NCBI GenBank assembly: GCA_900537185.1
Contig: LS999826.1
Span: 857,521-921,520 of the forward strand
DNA from: Cytophagales bacterium Alg240-R148
GTDB lineage: Bacteria; Bacteroidota; Bacteroidia; Cytophagales; Cyclobacteriaceae
DNA: 64,000 nucleotides
Reading direction: 5' to 3'
Made by a program: the position numbers and the translations under genes. Positions 16,158 through 25,388 of this stretch are shown one piece after another (positions within the stretch are counted from its first letter, which is position 1; every line of letters starts with the position of its first letter). The notes beneath the pieces are model-generated. The model saw nothing but the letters and a program-made list of their open reading frames with translations. It ran no database searches and was not told where the DNA came from.

Positions 16158-17027
16158 ATGATCAATTTACATCAGGCATTCAAAACCTCTACGCTTTTTA
16201 AAAAATTGGAAGTGGACAATCTCCTGTATGTAGAGTATACCTGCATGCAGGAGGAAACCAAATATGGCATATGGTCCGATAGCAATTATTTTGCATTTAT
16301 TGCTTCAGGTAAAAAAATGTGGCGTACTACCCATCAGGATTATTTGGTGGAAGATGGGGATATCTTGTTTGTGAAAAAAGGCGCCAATCTGACCCATCAG
16401 TATTTTGATGACGATTTTTGTGCCGTTTTTTTCTTTATACCGGATGCATTTATTCAGTCATTTTTATCAAAATACCCTCATTTTTTAAACCTTGAACAGC
16501 AAGATTTGTCTGCGCAGGATGCCGTGTTAAGAATCGACTCAGACTCTTTATTGGAAGGTTATTACCAGTCTATTTTAACTTATTTGAATTTACCAAACAG
16601 CCCGGACCAGGCTTTGTTGAAACTGAAGTTTGAAGAGTTGCTGTTGAATTTTTTCACCAACCACCACCAGCTAGATTTAAGAAAATACTTAATTTCATTA
16701 AGCCAAAATAAGGATTATTCTATGTCGAGAATAATGGAAGAGAATTATGCTTACAATTTAAAGCTAGAAGAATACGCCCAATTGTGTCAAATGAGCTTAT
16801 CAACATTTAAAAAGGCTTTTAAAGCTTACTATAACCAAACTCCTGGCGCTTGGATCAAAACTAAAAAACTAGAGTTGGCTTGTCAAAAGTTGTTAGGGAG
16901 TGCAGAAACGGTCAACCAAGTGGCTTTTGAATGTGGGTACGAAGACCCATCTCATTTTATCAGAATATTCAAACAAAGGTTCCATCGTACGCCCCATCAA
17001 TTCCGTTTGCAAAAGGCAGTCCCATAA
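16158..17027 (+). CDS. AraC family transcriptional regulator
   Basis: 289 residues from ATG 16158; an in-frame TTG lies at 16143. It has an ExsA-like N-terminal sensor domain, including the cupin-like DYLVEDGDILFVKKG at about 62-76, and a C-terminal double helix-turn-helix of the HTH_18 type. That region contains LEEYAQLCQMSLSTFKKAFK and VNQVAFECGYEDPSHFIRIF, the classic AraC second-helix signature. It lies between the GH30 gene and mddA on the same strand. The downstream mddA promoter has a good -7 (TACTTTTG, 17099-17106) but no -33, which fits activation by such a regulator. The actual target is not proven. Confidence 0.9.
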   Translation: MINLHQAFKTSTLFKKLEVDNLLYVEYTCMQEETKYGIWSDSNYFAFIASGKKMWRTTHQDYLVEDGDILFVKKGANLTHQYFDDDFCAVFFFIPDAFIQSFLSKYPHFLNLEQQDLSAQDAVLRIDSDSLLEGYYQSILTYLNLPNSPDQALLKLKFEELLLNFFTNHHQLDLRKYLISLSQNKDYSMSRIMEENYAYNLKLEEYAQLCQMSLSTFKKAFKAYYNQTPGAWIKTKKLELACQKLLGSAETVNQVAFECGYEDPSHFIRIFKQRFHRTPHQFRLQKAVP

Positions 17028-17130
17028 TCTATTATGGATGTAACCTATTGGCCTATTTTTATGACTTTTTAGCCTATCAAAGGGGGAGCTTTTCACGTTA
17101 CTTTTGTTGCCATCACTAAAACAAAAGAAA

Positions 17131-17895
17131 ATGAAAAAGATACTTCAATTCGTTTATTCCACTGCTGCCTACTTAATTGCTTTTGCTTCCTTGTTATTTT
17201 GGATATTGTCTGTCAGCCATTTAATTCCAGCTATTTCTATAGACCGGCCCGCCAGCCTTCCCTTTTGGATGGCGTTGCTTAAAAATGTTGGATTGGTAAT
17301 GTTGTTTGGTTTACAACACAGTATTATGGCCAGGCCTTCCTTTAAAAAATGGTTAAAAAAGTTTCTTCCTGTTCCTATCGAAAGGAGTACTTTTGTTTTG
17401 ATATCCGGTCTGTTGTTGGCTTTTCTCGTAGTGCAATGGGCCCCAATGGGTGGCAGTATTTGGTCGGTAGAAAAAGGCACGGTACTCTACTTATTATTGT
17501 ATGTTTTGTTCTTTTTTGGCTGGGGTATGTTGTTTGTAAGTACCTTCTTAATCAATCATTTTGATTTGTTTGGTTTGCGACAAACCTATTTCGAACTAAT
17601 TAACAAACCCTATGTCGCGTTAGAATTTAGAGTGAAAAGTTTGTACAAGGTGGTGCGGCATCCTCTGTACCTTGGAGGAATTATTGGATTGTGGGCGACG
17701 CCAATCATGAGTGGTACCCATTTTGTTTTTGCCTTATTACTATCCGCTTATTTTGTTATTGGAACTTTGTTTGAAGAACGCGATATGAAAAATGTGTTTG
17801 GAGAGCAATACGAGCAATACAGAAAACAAGTTCCAATGTTCCTCCCTTATACAAAACGCAAAGTTAAAACACTGTTTTCAATAAAGAAGGCCTGA
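17131..17895 (+). CDS. mddA: Methanethiol S-methyltransferase (MddA-like), integral membrane
   Basis: 254 residues from ATG 17131. Five to six hydrophobic spans carry the isoprenylcysteine-methyltransferase/NnrU-like C-terminal SAM motif RHPLYLGG (about residue 177) followed by EERDMKNVFGEQYEQYR. MddA-type marks are also present: LQHSIMARPSFKKW, the ERSTFVLISG to QWAPMGGSIW stretch, and NHFDLFGLRQ. The family converts methanethiol to dimethyl sulfide using SAM. Another small-thiol or lipid methylation is possible. A strong terminator follows. It is downstream of the AraC regulator and unrelated to the outer-membrane block beyond. Confidence 0.8.
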   Translation: MKKILQFVYSTAAYLIAFASLLFWILSVSHLIPAISIDRPASLPFWMALLKNVGLVMLFGLQHSIMARPSFKKWLKKFLPVPIERSTFVLISGLLLAFLVVQWAPMGGSIWSVEKGTVLYLLLYVLFFFGWGMLFVSTFLINHFDLFGLRQTYFELINKPYVALEFRVKSLYKVVRHPLYLGGIIGLWATPIMSGTHFVFALLLSAYFVIGTLFEERDMKNVFGEQYEQYRKQVPMFLPYTKRKVKTLFSIKKA

Positions 17896-17964
17896 GCACT
17901 TGGGTTGTCAGGAACAAAAAATGGGGTGGGCAATAGGTCAAATGCTGTCTTGTTTTTATTTACC

Positions 17965-17996
17965 AAACATCGGAGAGAACAATTTCTTCGATGTTT
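17965..17996 (+). terminator. Terminator after mddA
   Basis: Hairpin of about 14 bp (AAACATCG at 17965-17972 pairs with CGATGTTT at 17989-17996, continued by GGAGAGA-type pairs including two G:T) with a 4-5 nt loop. It is followed by TGTTCTTTTC. It separates mddA from the outer-membrane block and bounds the start of the next gene from the left. Confidence 0.7.
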
Positions 17997-18090
17997 TGTT
18001 CTTTTCACATCGCAGATCAAACATTTTTTTTTACTTTTATTTAAAATTAAATATAAGATTAACCTTCTAGTCCTGAATAATTTAAAAAAC

Positions 18091-19131
18091 ATTTGCGCTA
18101 CTCAAAAGATTCGCTGCTTTGCTTTGGTAGTTTTAGGCTGTTGTTTGTTTTGCACTTCCGTTCCCAAAGTATTTGCACAAGAAATTGATAGCACGCAGGT
18201 TGGAAAAGAATATCCGTTTCTATTTCCCGTTTTGGGCAAAAAGGCATACAAAAAAGGGTATAAACTACAACTCCCGCATGGGTTTATGTTAGGCGGTATA
18301 TACAACAAACAAGGTATTGTACTAGACGAATTTGAAATGGCTTTTACTCAAAATGATGAAAGTCCTGATTTTAGCCGGTTAGAACCGATTAGTGATTTAA
18401 TTGAGTTTGGTAAATCAGATGGGAGAATTGCTACCGTCAATGCCCGTTTTGATACTTGGATATTGCCTTTTTTATCTGTAGGAGGGTATTATGGTAAAGT
18501 GTGGGGTGACCAAACCATACGATTGACTGCACCAGTAACAATTGAAAGCACCACCGATATTGATGGGAAGTATTATGGAATAAACTTGTTGGCAGTTGCT
18601 CCTCTAGGGCCGGTTAATATTGGTGTAGACTATTCGTGGTCCTGGACTACCAATGTGCGCTTGGATGAACCTGTTCGTGTGGAGGTAAGTGGATTGAGAA
18701 TTATTAAAAGATTTATGACAAAAACGCCAGATAGATTTTGGGCAGTATGGGGAGGAGCGCAGTTTCAAAAACTGGATAGCAAGACCTCCGGTAAAATAGA
18801 CTTAGCCGAGGCTTTGAACCTCAATCCAGATGCGCTCGAGGACATAGACCAGCAATGGGAAGATTATAAAATGTCTCCTGATTGGGAGGAACTGTCCTTT
18901 CAAGAAAAAGCCCAGGCAGAATTAAGATGGGCTACAGTTCGAGGCTTTTTGGGAGGCCTCAGTGAGTCTACCGTACATTATAAATTTAATAAAAGACTAG
19001 AATACAATTGGAATATGATTTTAGGGTTCAATTACCAGCACAGCCAAAAATGGCAATTGAGAGCGGAGTATGGTGCTCTAAAGTCAAAACAACAGTTGAT
19101 GTTGGCCATTAATTACAGATTTGGACTATAA
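18091..19131 (+). CDS. Outer-membrane beta-barrel protein with non-standard start
   Basis: About 346 residues if started at 18091. After a signal peptide (KIRCFALVVLGCCLF...KVFAQ, cleaved before EIDST) comes a beta-barrel with strands such as FDTWILPFLSVGGYYG and a closing LMLAINYRFGL. An acidic insert lies at about DPDALEDIDQQWEDY. No ATG or GTG lies in frame between the mddA terminator and the signal peptide. Candidates are CTG 18073, ATT 18091 or TTG 18124, and only the first two keep the whole signal peptide. The coding frame stays open further left to 17905 but runs through the terminator, so that part is not coding. First gene of the 18-29 kb block; function unknown. Confidence 0.7.
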   Translation: MCATQKIRCFALVVLGCCLFCTSVPKVFAQEIDSTQVGKEYPFLFPVLGKKAYKKGYKLQLPHGFMLGGIYNKQGIVLDEFEMAFTQNDESPDFSRLEPISDLIEFGKSDGRIATVNARFDTWILPFLSVGGYYGKVWGDQTIRLTAPVTIESTTDIDGKYYGINLLAVAPLGPVNIGVDYSWSWTTNVRLDEPVRVEVSGLRIIKRFMTKTPDRFWAVWGGAQFQKLDSKTSGKIDLAEALNLNPDALEDIDQQWEDYKMSPDWEELSFQEKAQAELRWATVRGFLGGLSESTVHYKFNKRLEYNWNMILGFNYQHSQKWQLRAEYGALKSKQQLMLAINYRFGL

Positions 19132-19147
19132 CCTCACTACCATTAAT

Positions 19148-19939
19148 ATGAGAATTCTGAAGCTTACAACTTTGTTACTATGTATAGGTGCTTTTGCTTT
19201 TGCTCAAGACACCCGTAAAAATTTTTCAACACAAGAAAATGAGAAGGATTGGGGTTTTTCAATTACACCATATGCTCTTTTGGCGGCACAATCAACGGAT
19301 GTTGGTGGAGAAAAAATTAGGCAGTCGTTCAGTGATTTGTCTTCTATGACCAATGCTGGTTTTCAGATAGTTGGTGCAGTGCGGTACAAAAAACTAACCG
19401 CCACATTTGACGGGACTTTTGCCACACTGGGAGCCAAAGAAAGTGTAGGGCCTTTGGATGTAGACCTAACGATCCAACAAAAAATATTCGACATTAAGGC
19501 AGCATACACGCTGTACGATAACTACGAGTTTGGAGCGGATGAAGTGTTAAAAGGGTGGTCTTTGGATTTTGCCATAGGAGGGAAATATTGGCTGAACGAC
19601 GTGGATGTTAATTACAAATTGGTCATCAACGATACGCCCATTTTAGATGACAAGAGCAATACAGGTTTAGAATGGTGGGACCTCATGGTTGGTTTTCGGA
19701 CTAGGTTTGCCATCTCTCCAAAATTTTTGTTGTCGGTGGCTTATAATGCTGGTGGTTTTGGGATTGGAAAGTCTTCCAAGTTCTCCCACGATTTTAGCTA
19801 TGTAAATTCCTTTAAGGTTAGTAAAATAGTTTTGGTAAATGCAGGGTTCAGAGGTTTTCATTATGAAAGGAATGACGACGGAGTAGAAACCAAAGTTAAT
19901 GTCTTGGGGCCTTTGCTCGGCGCCACGATAATGTTCTAA
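19148..19939 (+). CDS. Outer-membrane beta-barrel protein
   Basis: 263 residues from ATG 19148, with a signal peptide (MRILKLTTLLLCIGAFAFAQ). The beta-strand pattern has an early SITPYALLAAQS strand, a region with WSLDFAIGGKYWLND, and a terminal NVLGPLLGATIMF strand. The pattern resembles OmpW/YfaZ-like barrels found in uptake clusters. It starts 16 bp after the preceding barrel gene and ends 3 bp before the DcaP-like porin, so the three are one operon. Confidence 0.75.
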   Translation: MRILKLTTLLLCIGAFAFAQDTRKNFSTQENEKDWGFSITPYALLAAQSTDVGGEKIRQSFSDLSSMTNAGFQIVGAVRYKKLTATFDGTFATLGAKESVGPLDVDLTIQQKIFDIKAAYTLYDNYEFGADEVLKGWSLDFAIGGKYWLNDVDVNYKLVINDTPILDDKSNTGLEWWDLMVGFRTRFAISPKFLLSVAYNAGGFGIGKSSKFSHDFSYVNSFKVSKIVLVNAGFRGFHYERNDDGVETKVNVLGPLLGATIMF

Positions 19940-19942
19940 AAT

Positions 19943-21103
19943 ATGAAAATTCTATTAAAAACTGCTTTGGTGTTTTTGTTGCCTTTTGCTTCGTGGTGCC
20001 AGGAAACACCTCCTTCTTCTAAAAAAAAAGTTGATTTTACTTTAGGAGGATTTGCAAAAATGGACGTGATGTTTACTTCTTTTGAAGGCGGTGAACCCAC
20101 CCAAGACAGTCCACTAAGAGACATACATTTACCAAGTGGCATTCCAATAGGTGGGAAGAATGCTTTTGATACCCACATGCACATTAAGGAATCAAGGTTT
20201 TTTGTCGATTTGAAAAATGAATTATTGGGAAAACCAGTAAGAGTGTACTTTGAAATGGATTTTTTATTGTCCGAAGGAGGAGACCAAAGGGTAAGTAATT
20301 CTTATAACCCTAGAATTCGACACTTTTATTTTGATTTTGGAAATTGGAAATTCGGACAGACCTGGACAACCTTTATGGTAGTAATTATTCCAGATGATTT
20401 GGATTTTGCTGGAGCAGCTGAAGGCATTGTGTTTGGACGACAGCCCCAAGTACGGTATACGTTGGATAAATGGCAGTTTTCTTTGGAGTTACCGGAGTCC
20501 ACTATCACTCCAAATGGTGGGGGGGCTTTTCAGATATCTTCTGGTGGAATTCCAGATGCGGTGGTCAGAAGAAATTTTAATGGAGATTGGGGTGAGGCTG
20601 GCGTAGCTGGTATTGCCAGAAATATTAGGTATTACGACGCCCAAGAGAATAGACATGGGCAGTTTGGATTTGGGGTTACCGGCGGTGCTAAAATTAATAC
20701 AGGAGAAAGAGATGATATACGGTTGTCAGCCACCTATGGAAATGGCTTGGGAAGGTACCTTGCCTTGGCATTTTTAAATGGAGCAGTTATTAACGATGCA
20801 GGTGATTTAGAAACGATCAATTCAATTAATGGTTATGTAGCTTATTTGCATCATTGGAATGCACAATGGCGGTCTAGCTTTAATTATTCCTTTTTACAAG
20901 CTAATAATCCATCCGAATATACCGGTTTAGAAGCCAATAACAGAGCATGGAGTGCTTCTGCTAATTTGTTGTACAACCCTGCGCCAGAATTGTTGTTTGG
21001 AGTAGAAAGTATGTATGGGTATAGGGGAATAGAAAGTGGAGCAGGTGATGGCTTTTTTAGAGTTCAGTTTTCGGCCAGGTATGCATTTAAATATAAAAAT
21101 TAA
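19943..21103 (+). CDS. DcaP-like outer-membrane porin
   Basis: 386 residues: signal peptide MKILLKTALVFLLPFASWC, cleaved after a short run. The DcaP/OprO-like porin pattern includes LGGFAKMDVMFT, ESRFFVDLKNELLGKPVRVYFEMDF (shown in part), RHFYFDFGNWKFGQTWTTF with the conserved GQxWT, and a terminal FFRVQFSARYAF. DcaP porins take up small anionic solutes such as dicarboxylates in other bacteria. It is third in a tight outer-membrane trio and directly followed by the MalT-like regulator, which suggests uptake of the molecule that the downstream amidohydrolases process. Confidence 0.85.
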   Translation: MKILLKTALVFLLPFASWCQETPPSSKKKVDFTLGGFAKMDVMFTSFEGGEPTQDSPLRDIHLPSGIPIGGKNAFDTHMHIKESRFFVDLKNELLGKPVRVYFEMDFLLSEGGDQRVSNSYNPRIRHFYFDFGNWKFGQTWTTFMVVIIPDDLDFAGAAEGIVFGRQPQVRYTLDKWQFSLELPESTITPNGGGAFQISSGGIPDAVVRRNFNGDWGEAGVAGIARNIRYYDAQENRHGQFGFGVTGGAKINTGERDDIRLSATYGNGLGRYLALAFLNGAVINDAGDLETINSINGYVAYLHHWNAQWRSSFNYSFLQANNPSEYTGLEANNRAWSASANLLYNPAPELLFGVESMYGYRGIESGAGDGFFRVQFSARYAFKYKN

Positions 21104-21133
21104 GACCATAATTGTTATTTGTATAGTGGATTT

Positions 21134-23668
21134 ATGGGGCATTTAATAGAAAGGAAAAGGTTAAAAAAAGCAATGGATCCATTGGCCAAATGTATCTTGA
21201 TCAGCGCTCCATCCGGATATGGCAAATCTGTATTATTAAACCAATGGGTGTCTGAAAAACCTTGTATTAGGGTGGATATCAAAAAGAATGGGATATCGGA
21301 AAAGGACTTATGGAAAAGCTTGTTGTTACAACTGGAACACTCCAAAGGACAACAGCTGCTACAATCTTCGGCCAATTTTACGTTGGATGAGATTTATGAC
21401 ATGTTGCTTGTGTCTTTCAGTAACCAAGGCAATCCAACCCTTGTATTGGATGACTACCAATGGGTGCGATCGGGCAACGTCCACCAGTTTTTAATTCGGA
21501 TAATTGAGGACCCTTTGTTCCGAGCCCAAGTTATAATTGCATCAAGAAACGACCCGCCGTTTCCTTTAATTGAATGGAAACAAAAAGAGTGGTTGTTTGA
21601 AATACGGTACGACCAGCTTAGGTTCAACAAAAGCGAAGTGGCAACTTTGTTAAATGCACGGCCATTTATTTCTACTTTTCATATCGAACAAGTTCTAGGC
21701 ATTTCAGAGGGGTGGATTTCCGGAATTCGGCTGATGCTGTACAATGTTCAAGATGCCAATGAAATGGATGCTAAATTAAGGGCTATTGGACGATTGGAAA
21801 ATCCAGATTTTGAGCATTTAGTAGATCTTTTTTTAGGGAAGTTAAGTGCAGAGGAAAAAAAGTCGATGATGGTCTTGGCTTTGTTGGATCAATTCGAAGA
21901 GAAAATGTTGCTGTCTTTTGGGGCTATTTCTAGTTCCTGTATAAGAATTATAAAGGAACTTTCTGAATCAGGTCTTTTTATTATTAAAATAAGGCAAAAT
22001 CAGTACCGGTTCCACCATTTATTCCGTGATATTTTAAACCATAAATCGGAATCTTTTTTAACTCCCCGAGAAAAGGAGTTTTTTTGGTTGAAAACCATAG
22101 AATGGTTGACAGCGCACAACCAAGGTGTGGAGGCGATTAAATATTGTTTGTTGGTTCACAACCAGGACAAAGCAAAAAGTATTTTTAACGAGGTGAGAAG
22201 AGAATTGCTGAACCAGTGTCATTGGACAGAATTGAATAAATTATATGGACTGATGCAGGATTTGCCTTATCCTGAAGTGAAATTGACCAAGTGTTGGTTG
22301 CAAATTCAGATGGGAAAAAGCGAAATTTTGTTCAAAGAAATTGAATCTTTTACTGAAGAGCAAATACTTTCACTAGAGAAGGAACTGAAAGGGGAGTACC
22401 TTGCGCTTAAAAGTTATTATACCTACAATATTACTTTGGATTACAATGCTTGTTTGGTGGATTGTACCGAAGCGTTAAATTTAATAAACCCCAATTTTGG
22501 TTATGCCCGAGGTTATGCCTGGGTTTTTAAGCTTGGCGCCCTTCAGGTAAAAGGAGCTTTGGCAGAGGTGAAAAGGATTTTTGATAACAATAAGAATGGA
22601 ATTGAGAATCCTATTGAAAAAGAATACATGTTGCTGGTTATGTGTTATGTTTATTGGTTGGAGGCTGATATGGAACAGCTCTATGAAACCGGTCAAATTC
22701 TTAAACACTTAGGTGAAAAACACAATAGTTTTGAAGGTATTGGTCACGCCAACCATTTCATTACTTTGGCCTCGTTCATGATGGGACAAGAAGTAGAAAG
22801 TCTACTGGAAGAATGTAGGGCAACAAGAAAATATACCATAGGAGTAATCAAACTTTTTAATATCTTATTAGAAGCCAGTATTTTACATGCAAAGGGACTG
22901 GGCAAACAGGCCGTAGATTTTTTAGATACCTGCATAGATAAATTGGACCTAGACCCAGACAACATTATGAGGCAATATTGGTTGGGTCACAAAGCAGAAT
23001 TGACCATTTTACTTGGCAATAAAAACAAGGCCTTGTCCATTACAAATGTAATGTCGGAGATGCCTGTTGTGCCGATTACCAACAATGCAGATCCTAATTT
23101 GTCGAGGGCATTGGTATACATCAAAATGGAGGATCCAACTTATTCTGAAAAAGCGGAGCACATTTTGAGGCTGGTTTATACCCAATGTTCTAGAAGCCAC
23201 AATAAAATGGGAATGCTTTATGTTCATATATTGCAGTTGCTGTTGGCAGTACAGAGGAAGGATACATCGAGCTATAGAAAGGAACTTAAGGCGGCCCTAG
23301 AAATTTCAGAGAAAGGCAATCTTCTTATGCCCTTTTTACCTCTAACCGGCAACTTACCAGCTGTTTTGAAAACTACCTCCTTGGGAGAAAAACAAAACAA
23401 CTGGGTCTTAAAAAATAACTTGGCCAAAATAAAAGAAAACTTGGTTGCTGCACCTTCTCAAAAGTTATCCAAAAGGGAGTTGGAAATTGTACAGTATTTT
23501 GCCAAAGAATATTCCAATAACAAAATTGCGGACACTTTGTTTATAGCGGAAAAGACGGTTAAAAACCACAGCAATACGCTGTTTAAAAAACTAAAAGTTA
23601 AAAACCGGAAAGAAGCTGTGCAAATGGCGAAAAAGTTATTACTATTGGAGGAACTTGCTGATAATTAG
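21134..23668 (+). CDS. MalT/LuxR-like STAND transcriptional activator
   Basis: 844 residues from ATG 21134; a TTG at 21119 is in the same frame. The N-terminal NTPase carries Walker A APSGYGKS (25-32) and Walker B TLVLDDYQW (about 103-111), as in MalT. A winged-helix/arm region contains YRFHHLFRDIL. A long TPR-like helical sensor spans about 320-740, and a C-terminal LuxR helix-turn-helix contains LSKRELEIVQYF and NNKIADTLFIAEKTVKNH. STAND activators bind an inducer through the helical domain, oligomerise with ATP and switch on uptake operons. It sits inside the block it probably controls, between porin and amidohydrolase. No target site was identified. Confidence 0.92.
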   Translation: MGHLIERKRLKKAMDPLAKCILISAPSGYGKSVLLNQWVSEKPCIRVDIKKNGISEKDLWKSLLLQLEHSKGQQLLQSSANFTLDEIYDMLLVSFSNQGNPTLVLDDYQWVRSGNVHQFLIRIIEDPLFRAQVIIASRNDPPFPLIEWKQKEWLFEIRYDQLRFNKSEVATLLNARPFISTFHIEQVLGISEGWISGIRLMLYNVQDANEMDAKLRAIGRLENPDFEHLVDLFLGKLSAEEKKSMMVLALLDQFEEKMLLSFGAISSSCIRIIKELSESGLFIIKIRQNQYRFHHLFRDILNHKSESFLTPREKEFFWLKTIEWLTAHNQGVEAIKYCLLVHNQDKAKSIFNEVRRELLNQCHWTELNKLYGLMQDLPYPEVKLTKCWLQIQMGKSEILFKEIESFTEEQILSLEKELKGEYLALKSYYTYNITLDYNACLVDCTEALNLINPNFGYARGYAWVFKLGALQVKGALAEVKRIFDNNKNGIENPIEKEYMLLVMCYVYWLEADMEQLYETGQILKHLGEKHNSFEGIGHANHFITLASFMMGQEVESLLEECRATRKYTIGVIKLFNILLEASILHAKGLGKQAVDFLDTCIDKLDLDPDNIMRQYWLGHKAELTILLGNKNKALSITNVMSEMPVVPITNNADPNLSRALVYIKMEDPTYSEKAEHILRLVYTQCSRSHNKMGMLYVHILQLLLAVQRKDTSSYRKELKAALEISEKGNLLMPFLPLTGNLPAVLKTTSLGEKQNNWVLKNNLAKIKENLVAAPSQKLSKRELEIVQYFAKEYSNNKIADTLFIAEKTVKNHSNTLFKKLKVKNRKEAVQMAKKLLLLEELADN

Positions 23669-23729
23669 GTCTTTTGGGTCTTGCGGTTGCATGGGTTTTT
23701 AATCATTTTTGTTATAAATCACTGTGTAT

Positions 23730-23954
23730 ATGAGTTCCAAAGGTGTTGTTTATCAAATTTCAGTATCAGGCTTTTTAGAACCCTCTTGGTCTGGCAGGCT
23801 TTCGGGTATGCGCATTGTGCACAATAAAAATGACCTAAAAACCATCACCACCTTAACGGGAGAATTAAAAGACCAGAGTGCATTAAATGGCGTGTTAAAT
23901 ACACTATTTGACCAAAGGTATCCAGTGATTTCCGTGTTGAAATTATCAGATTAA
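23730..23954 (+). CDS. Small conserved protein of unknown function
   Basis: 74 residues from ATG 23730; a GTG two codons upstream is also in frame. Pattern: YQISVSGFLEPSWSGRLSGM, then TTLTGELKDQSALNGVLN and DQRYPVISVLKL. The DQxAL(N/H)GVL...SV ending is familiar from a family of very short proteins in many bacterial phyla. That recollection is not backed by a search. It has no signal peptide, so it should be cytoplasmic. It lies 61 bp after the STAND regulator and 10 bp before the amidohydrolase, hence probably co-transcribed with both. Confidence 0.7.
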   Translation: MSSKGVVYQISVSGFLEPSWSGRLSGMRIVHNKNDLKTITTLTGELKDQSALNGVLNTLFDQRYPVISVLKLSD

Positions 23955-23964
23955 TTTACAAACC

Positions 23965-25308
23965 ATGAAAAAAACAAAAACATTACTACTACTGTTTACC
24001 GCTTTTTTTGTTGTCTTTTTTGCACAAGCGCAAACTAAAAAAGATACTTATACCTTGATTACCAATGTAAAGGTATGGGACGGCAATGGAGATAAAGCCG
24101 TAGATGCCGATGTCTTGATTGAAAATAATCTAATAAAAGAAGTAAAAGCCAATATAAAAGCTCCTAAAGGTGCTGAAATTATAGATGGCAAAGGAGGAAC
24201 GTTAATACCTGGTCTTATCGATATGCATGCACATTTGGCCATACAAGAAGGCATGTTGGTGGGTAAAGATAGCTACGACCAAATGGCCATGGGGGCTCGA
24301 TCCGGACAGGATATGATGGGCTACCTGAACCAAGGTTTTACAACTGCAAGAGATGCAGGAGGCAATATTCTAGGGTTGGCAAAGGCAGTGAACAATGGTC
24401 TAATACCTGGGCCAAGATTGTTTCCATCCGGTGGGTTTTTAAGTCAAACAGGTGGCCATGCGGATACCGGTTCTTTCAACGATGAAATTGGAGCAGTGGA
24501 CCCATTGGAGTACCATGGATTTGGCTATATTACAGATGGTGTTCCCGAAGTTCAAAAAGCTGCCAGAATGAACTTAAGGGCTGGGGCAACCCAAATAAAA
24601 ATTATGGCTGGAGGTGGTGTCGCTTCTGAATTTGACCCAATTACCACTACTCAATTTTCATTAGAGGAAATGAAGGCTGCAGTAGAAGTGGCAAAAGATT
24701 ATGGTACCTATGTTTTGGCGCATGCTTACCACGACCGTTCTGTAAACCGATGTATTGATGCTGGTGTGAAAGTAATTGAGCATAATTTCTTGGTATCAGA
24801 AGCCACCATAAAAAGAATGAAGGAAAACAATGTAGCGCTTTCGGCGCAAGCTGTAATGTCTTTGGTGGCATTTGCCGAACCTGAGAAGATTACATTTTTT
24901 TCTGCCGATCAAAAAAGTAAAGCATCTCAGGTATACAAAGGGGCTATGCAAATGTTTAAGTGGGCAAAAAAACACGATTTGCTCATAGTAACGGGAGGCG
25001 ATATGTTTGGCCCTGCTTACACTGGAGCCCAGGCGACCAACATCACAGCCTTGGTAGAATTGTTGGGTTGGGATCCCGTATTTGCTTTAAAAACGGCCAC
25101 TAGAAATGCGGGAGAAGTTTTGAGCTGGTCCGGGGGCATGAACCCATATAAATATGGGACTATCGGTACGATTGAAAAAGGTGCCTATGCCGATGTGGTT
25201 CTCGTGGATGGCAATCCATTGAAAAATATCAAGCTGATTGAAGATTATAAAAAGAATTTTAAATTGATTATAAAAGACGGCGAAGTCTGGAAAAACACAT
25301 TGAAATAA
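23965..25308 (+). CDS. Exported amidohydrolase (imidazolonepropionase/prolidase-like)
   Basis: 447 residues: signal peptide MKKTKTLLLLFTAFFVVFFAQAQ, then the amidohydrolase fold. Metal ligands are visible as HAH (88-90) in GLIDMHAHLA, the carboxylate-lysine region IKIMAGGGVAS (Lys near 212), HAYHDRSVNRCIDAG, HNFLVSE and GGDMFG. This set fits the metal-dependent amidohydrolases that hydrolyse dipeptides (Xaa-Pro/Xaa-Arg type) or imidazolonepropionate. Export to the periplasm argues against the histidine pathway and for cleaving an imported amide. It is adjacent to the small protein and the STAND regulator. Confidence 0.9.
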   Translation: MKKTKTLLLLFTAFFVVFFAQAQTKKDTYTLITNVKVWDGNGDKAVDADVLIENNLIKEVKANIKAPKGAEIIDGKGGTLIPGLIDMHAHLAIQEGMLVGKDSYDQMAMGARSGQDMMGYLNQGFTTARDAGGNILGLAKAVNNGLIPGPRLFPSGGFLSQTGGHADTGSFNDEIGAVDPLEYHGFGYITDGVPEVQKAARMNLRAGATQIKIMAGGGVASEFDPITTTQFSLEEMKAAVEVAKDYGTYVLAHAYHDRSVNRCIDAGVKVIEHNFLVSEATIKRMKENNVALSAQAVMSLVAFAEPEKITFFSADQKSKASQVYKGAMQMFKWAKKHDLLIVTGGDMFGPAYTGAQATNITALVELLGWDPVFALKTATRNAGEVLSWSGGMNPYKYGTIGTIEKGAYADVVLVDGNPLKNIKLIEDYKKNFKLIIKDGEVWKNTLK

Positions 25309-25352
25309 TCCTTTTGAACCTTCTTCTGATACAAAAGATTGTAAATTAATTT

Positions 25353-25383
25353 TTTGTTCTGGAAGGAGGTTTTTTTATATTTC
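25353..25383 (+). promoter_or_regulatory. Promoter immediately before the metallophosphoesterase gene
   Basis: TTTG (25353-25356), a 19-bp spacer and TATATTTC (25376-25383), one mismatch to the -7 consensus. The element ends 5 bp before the ATG at 25389, so the transcript would be leaderless or nearly so. GGAAG in the spacer can pair with CTTCC beside the ATG. Confidence 0.5.
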
Positions 25384-25388
25384 TTCCT

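Noticed and set aside
17905-18090. N-terminal extension of the barrel protein at 18091
   Set aside because: It reads through the mddA terminator hairpin and lies ahead of a complete signal peptide.
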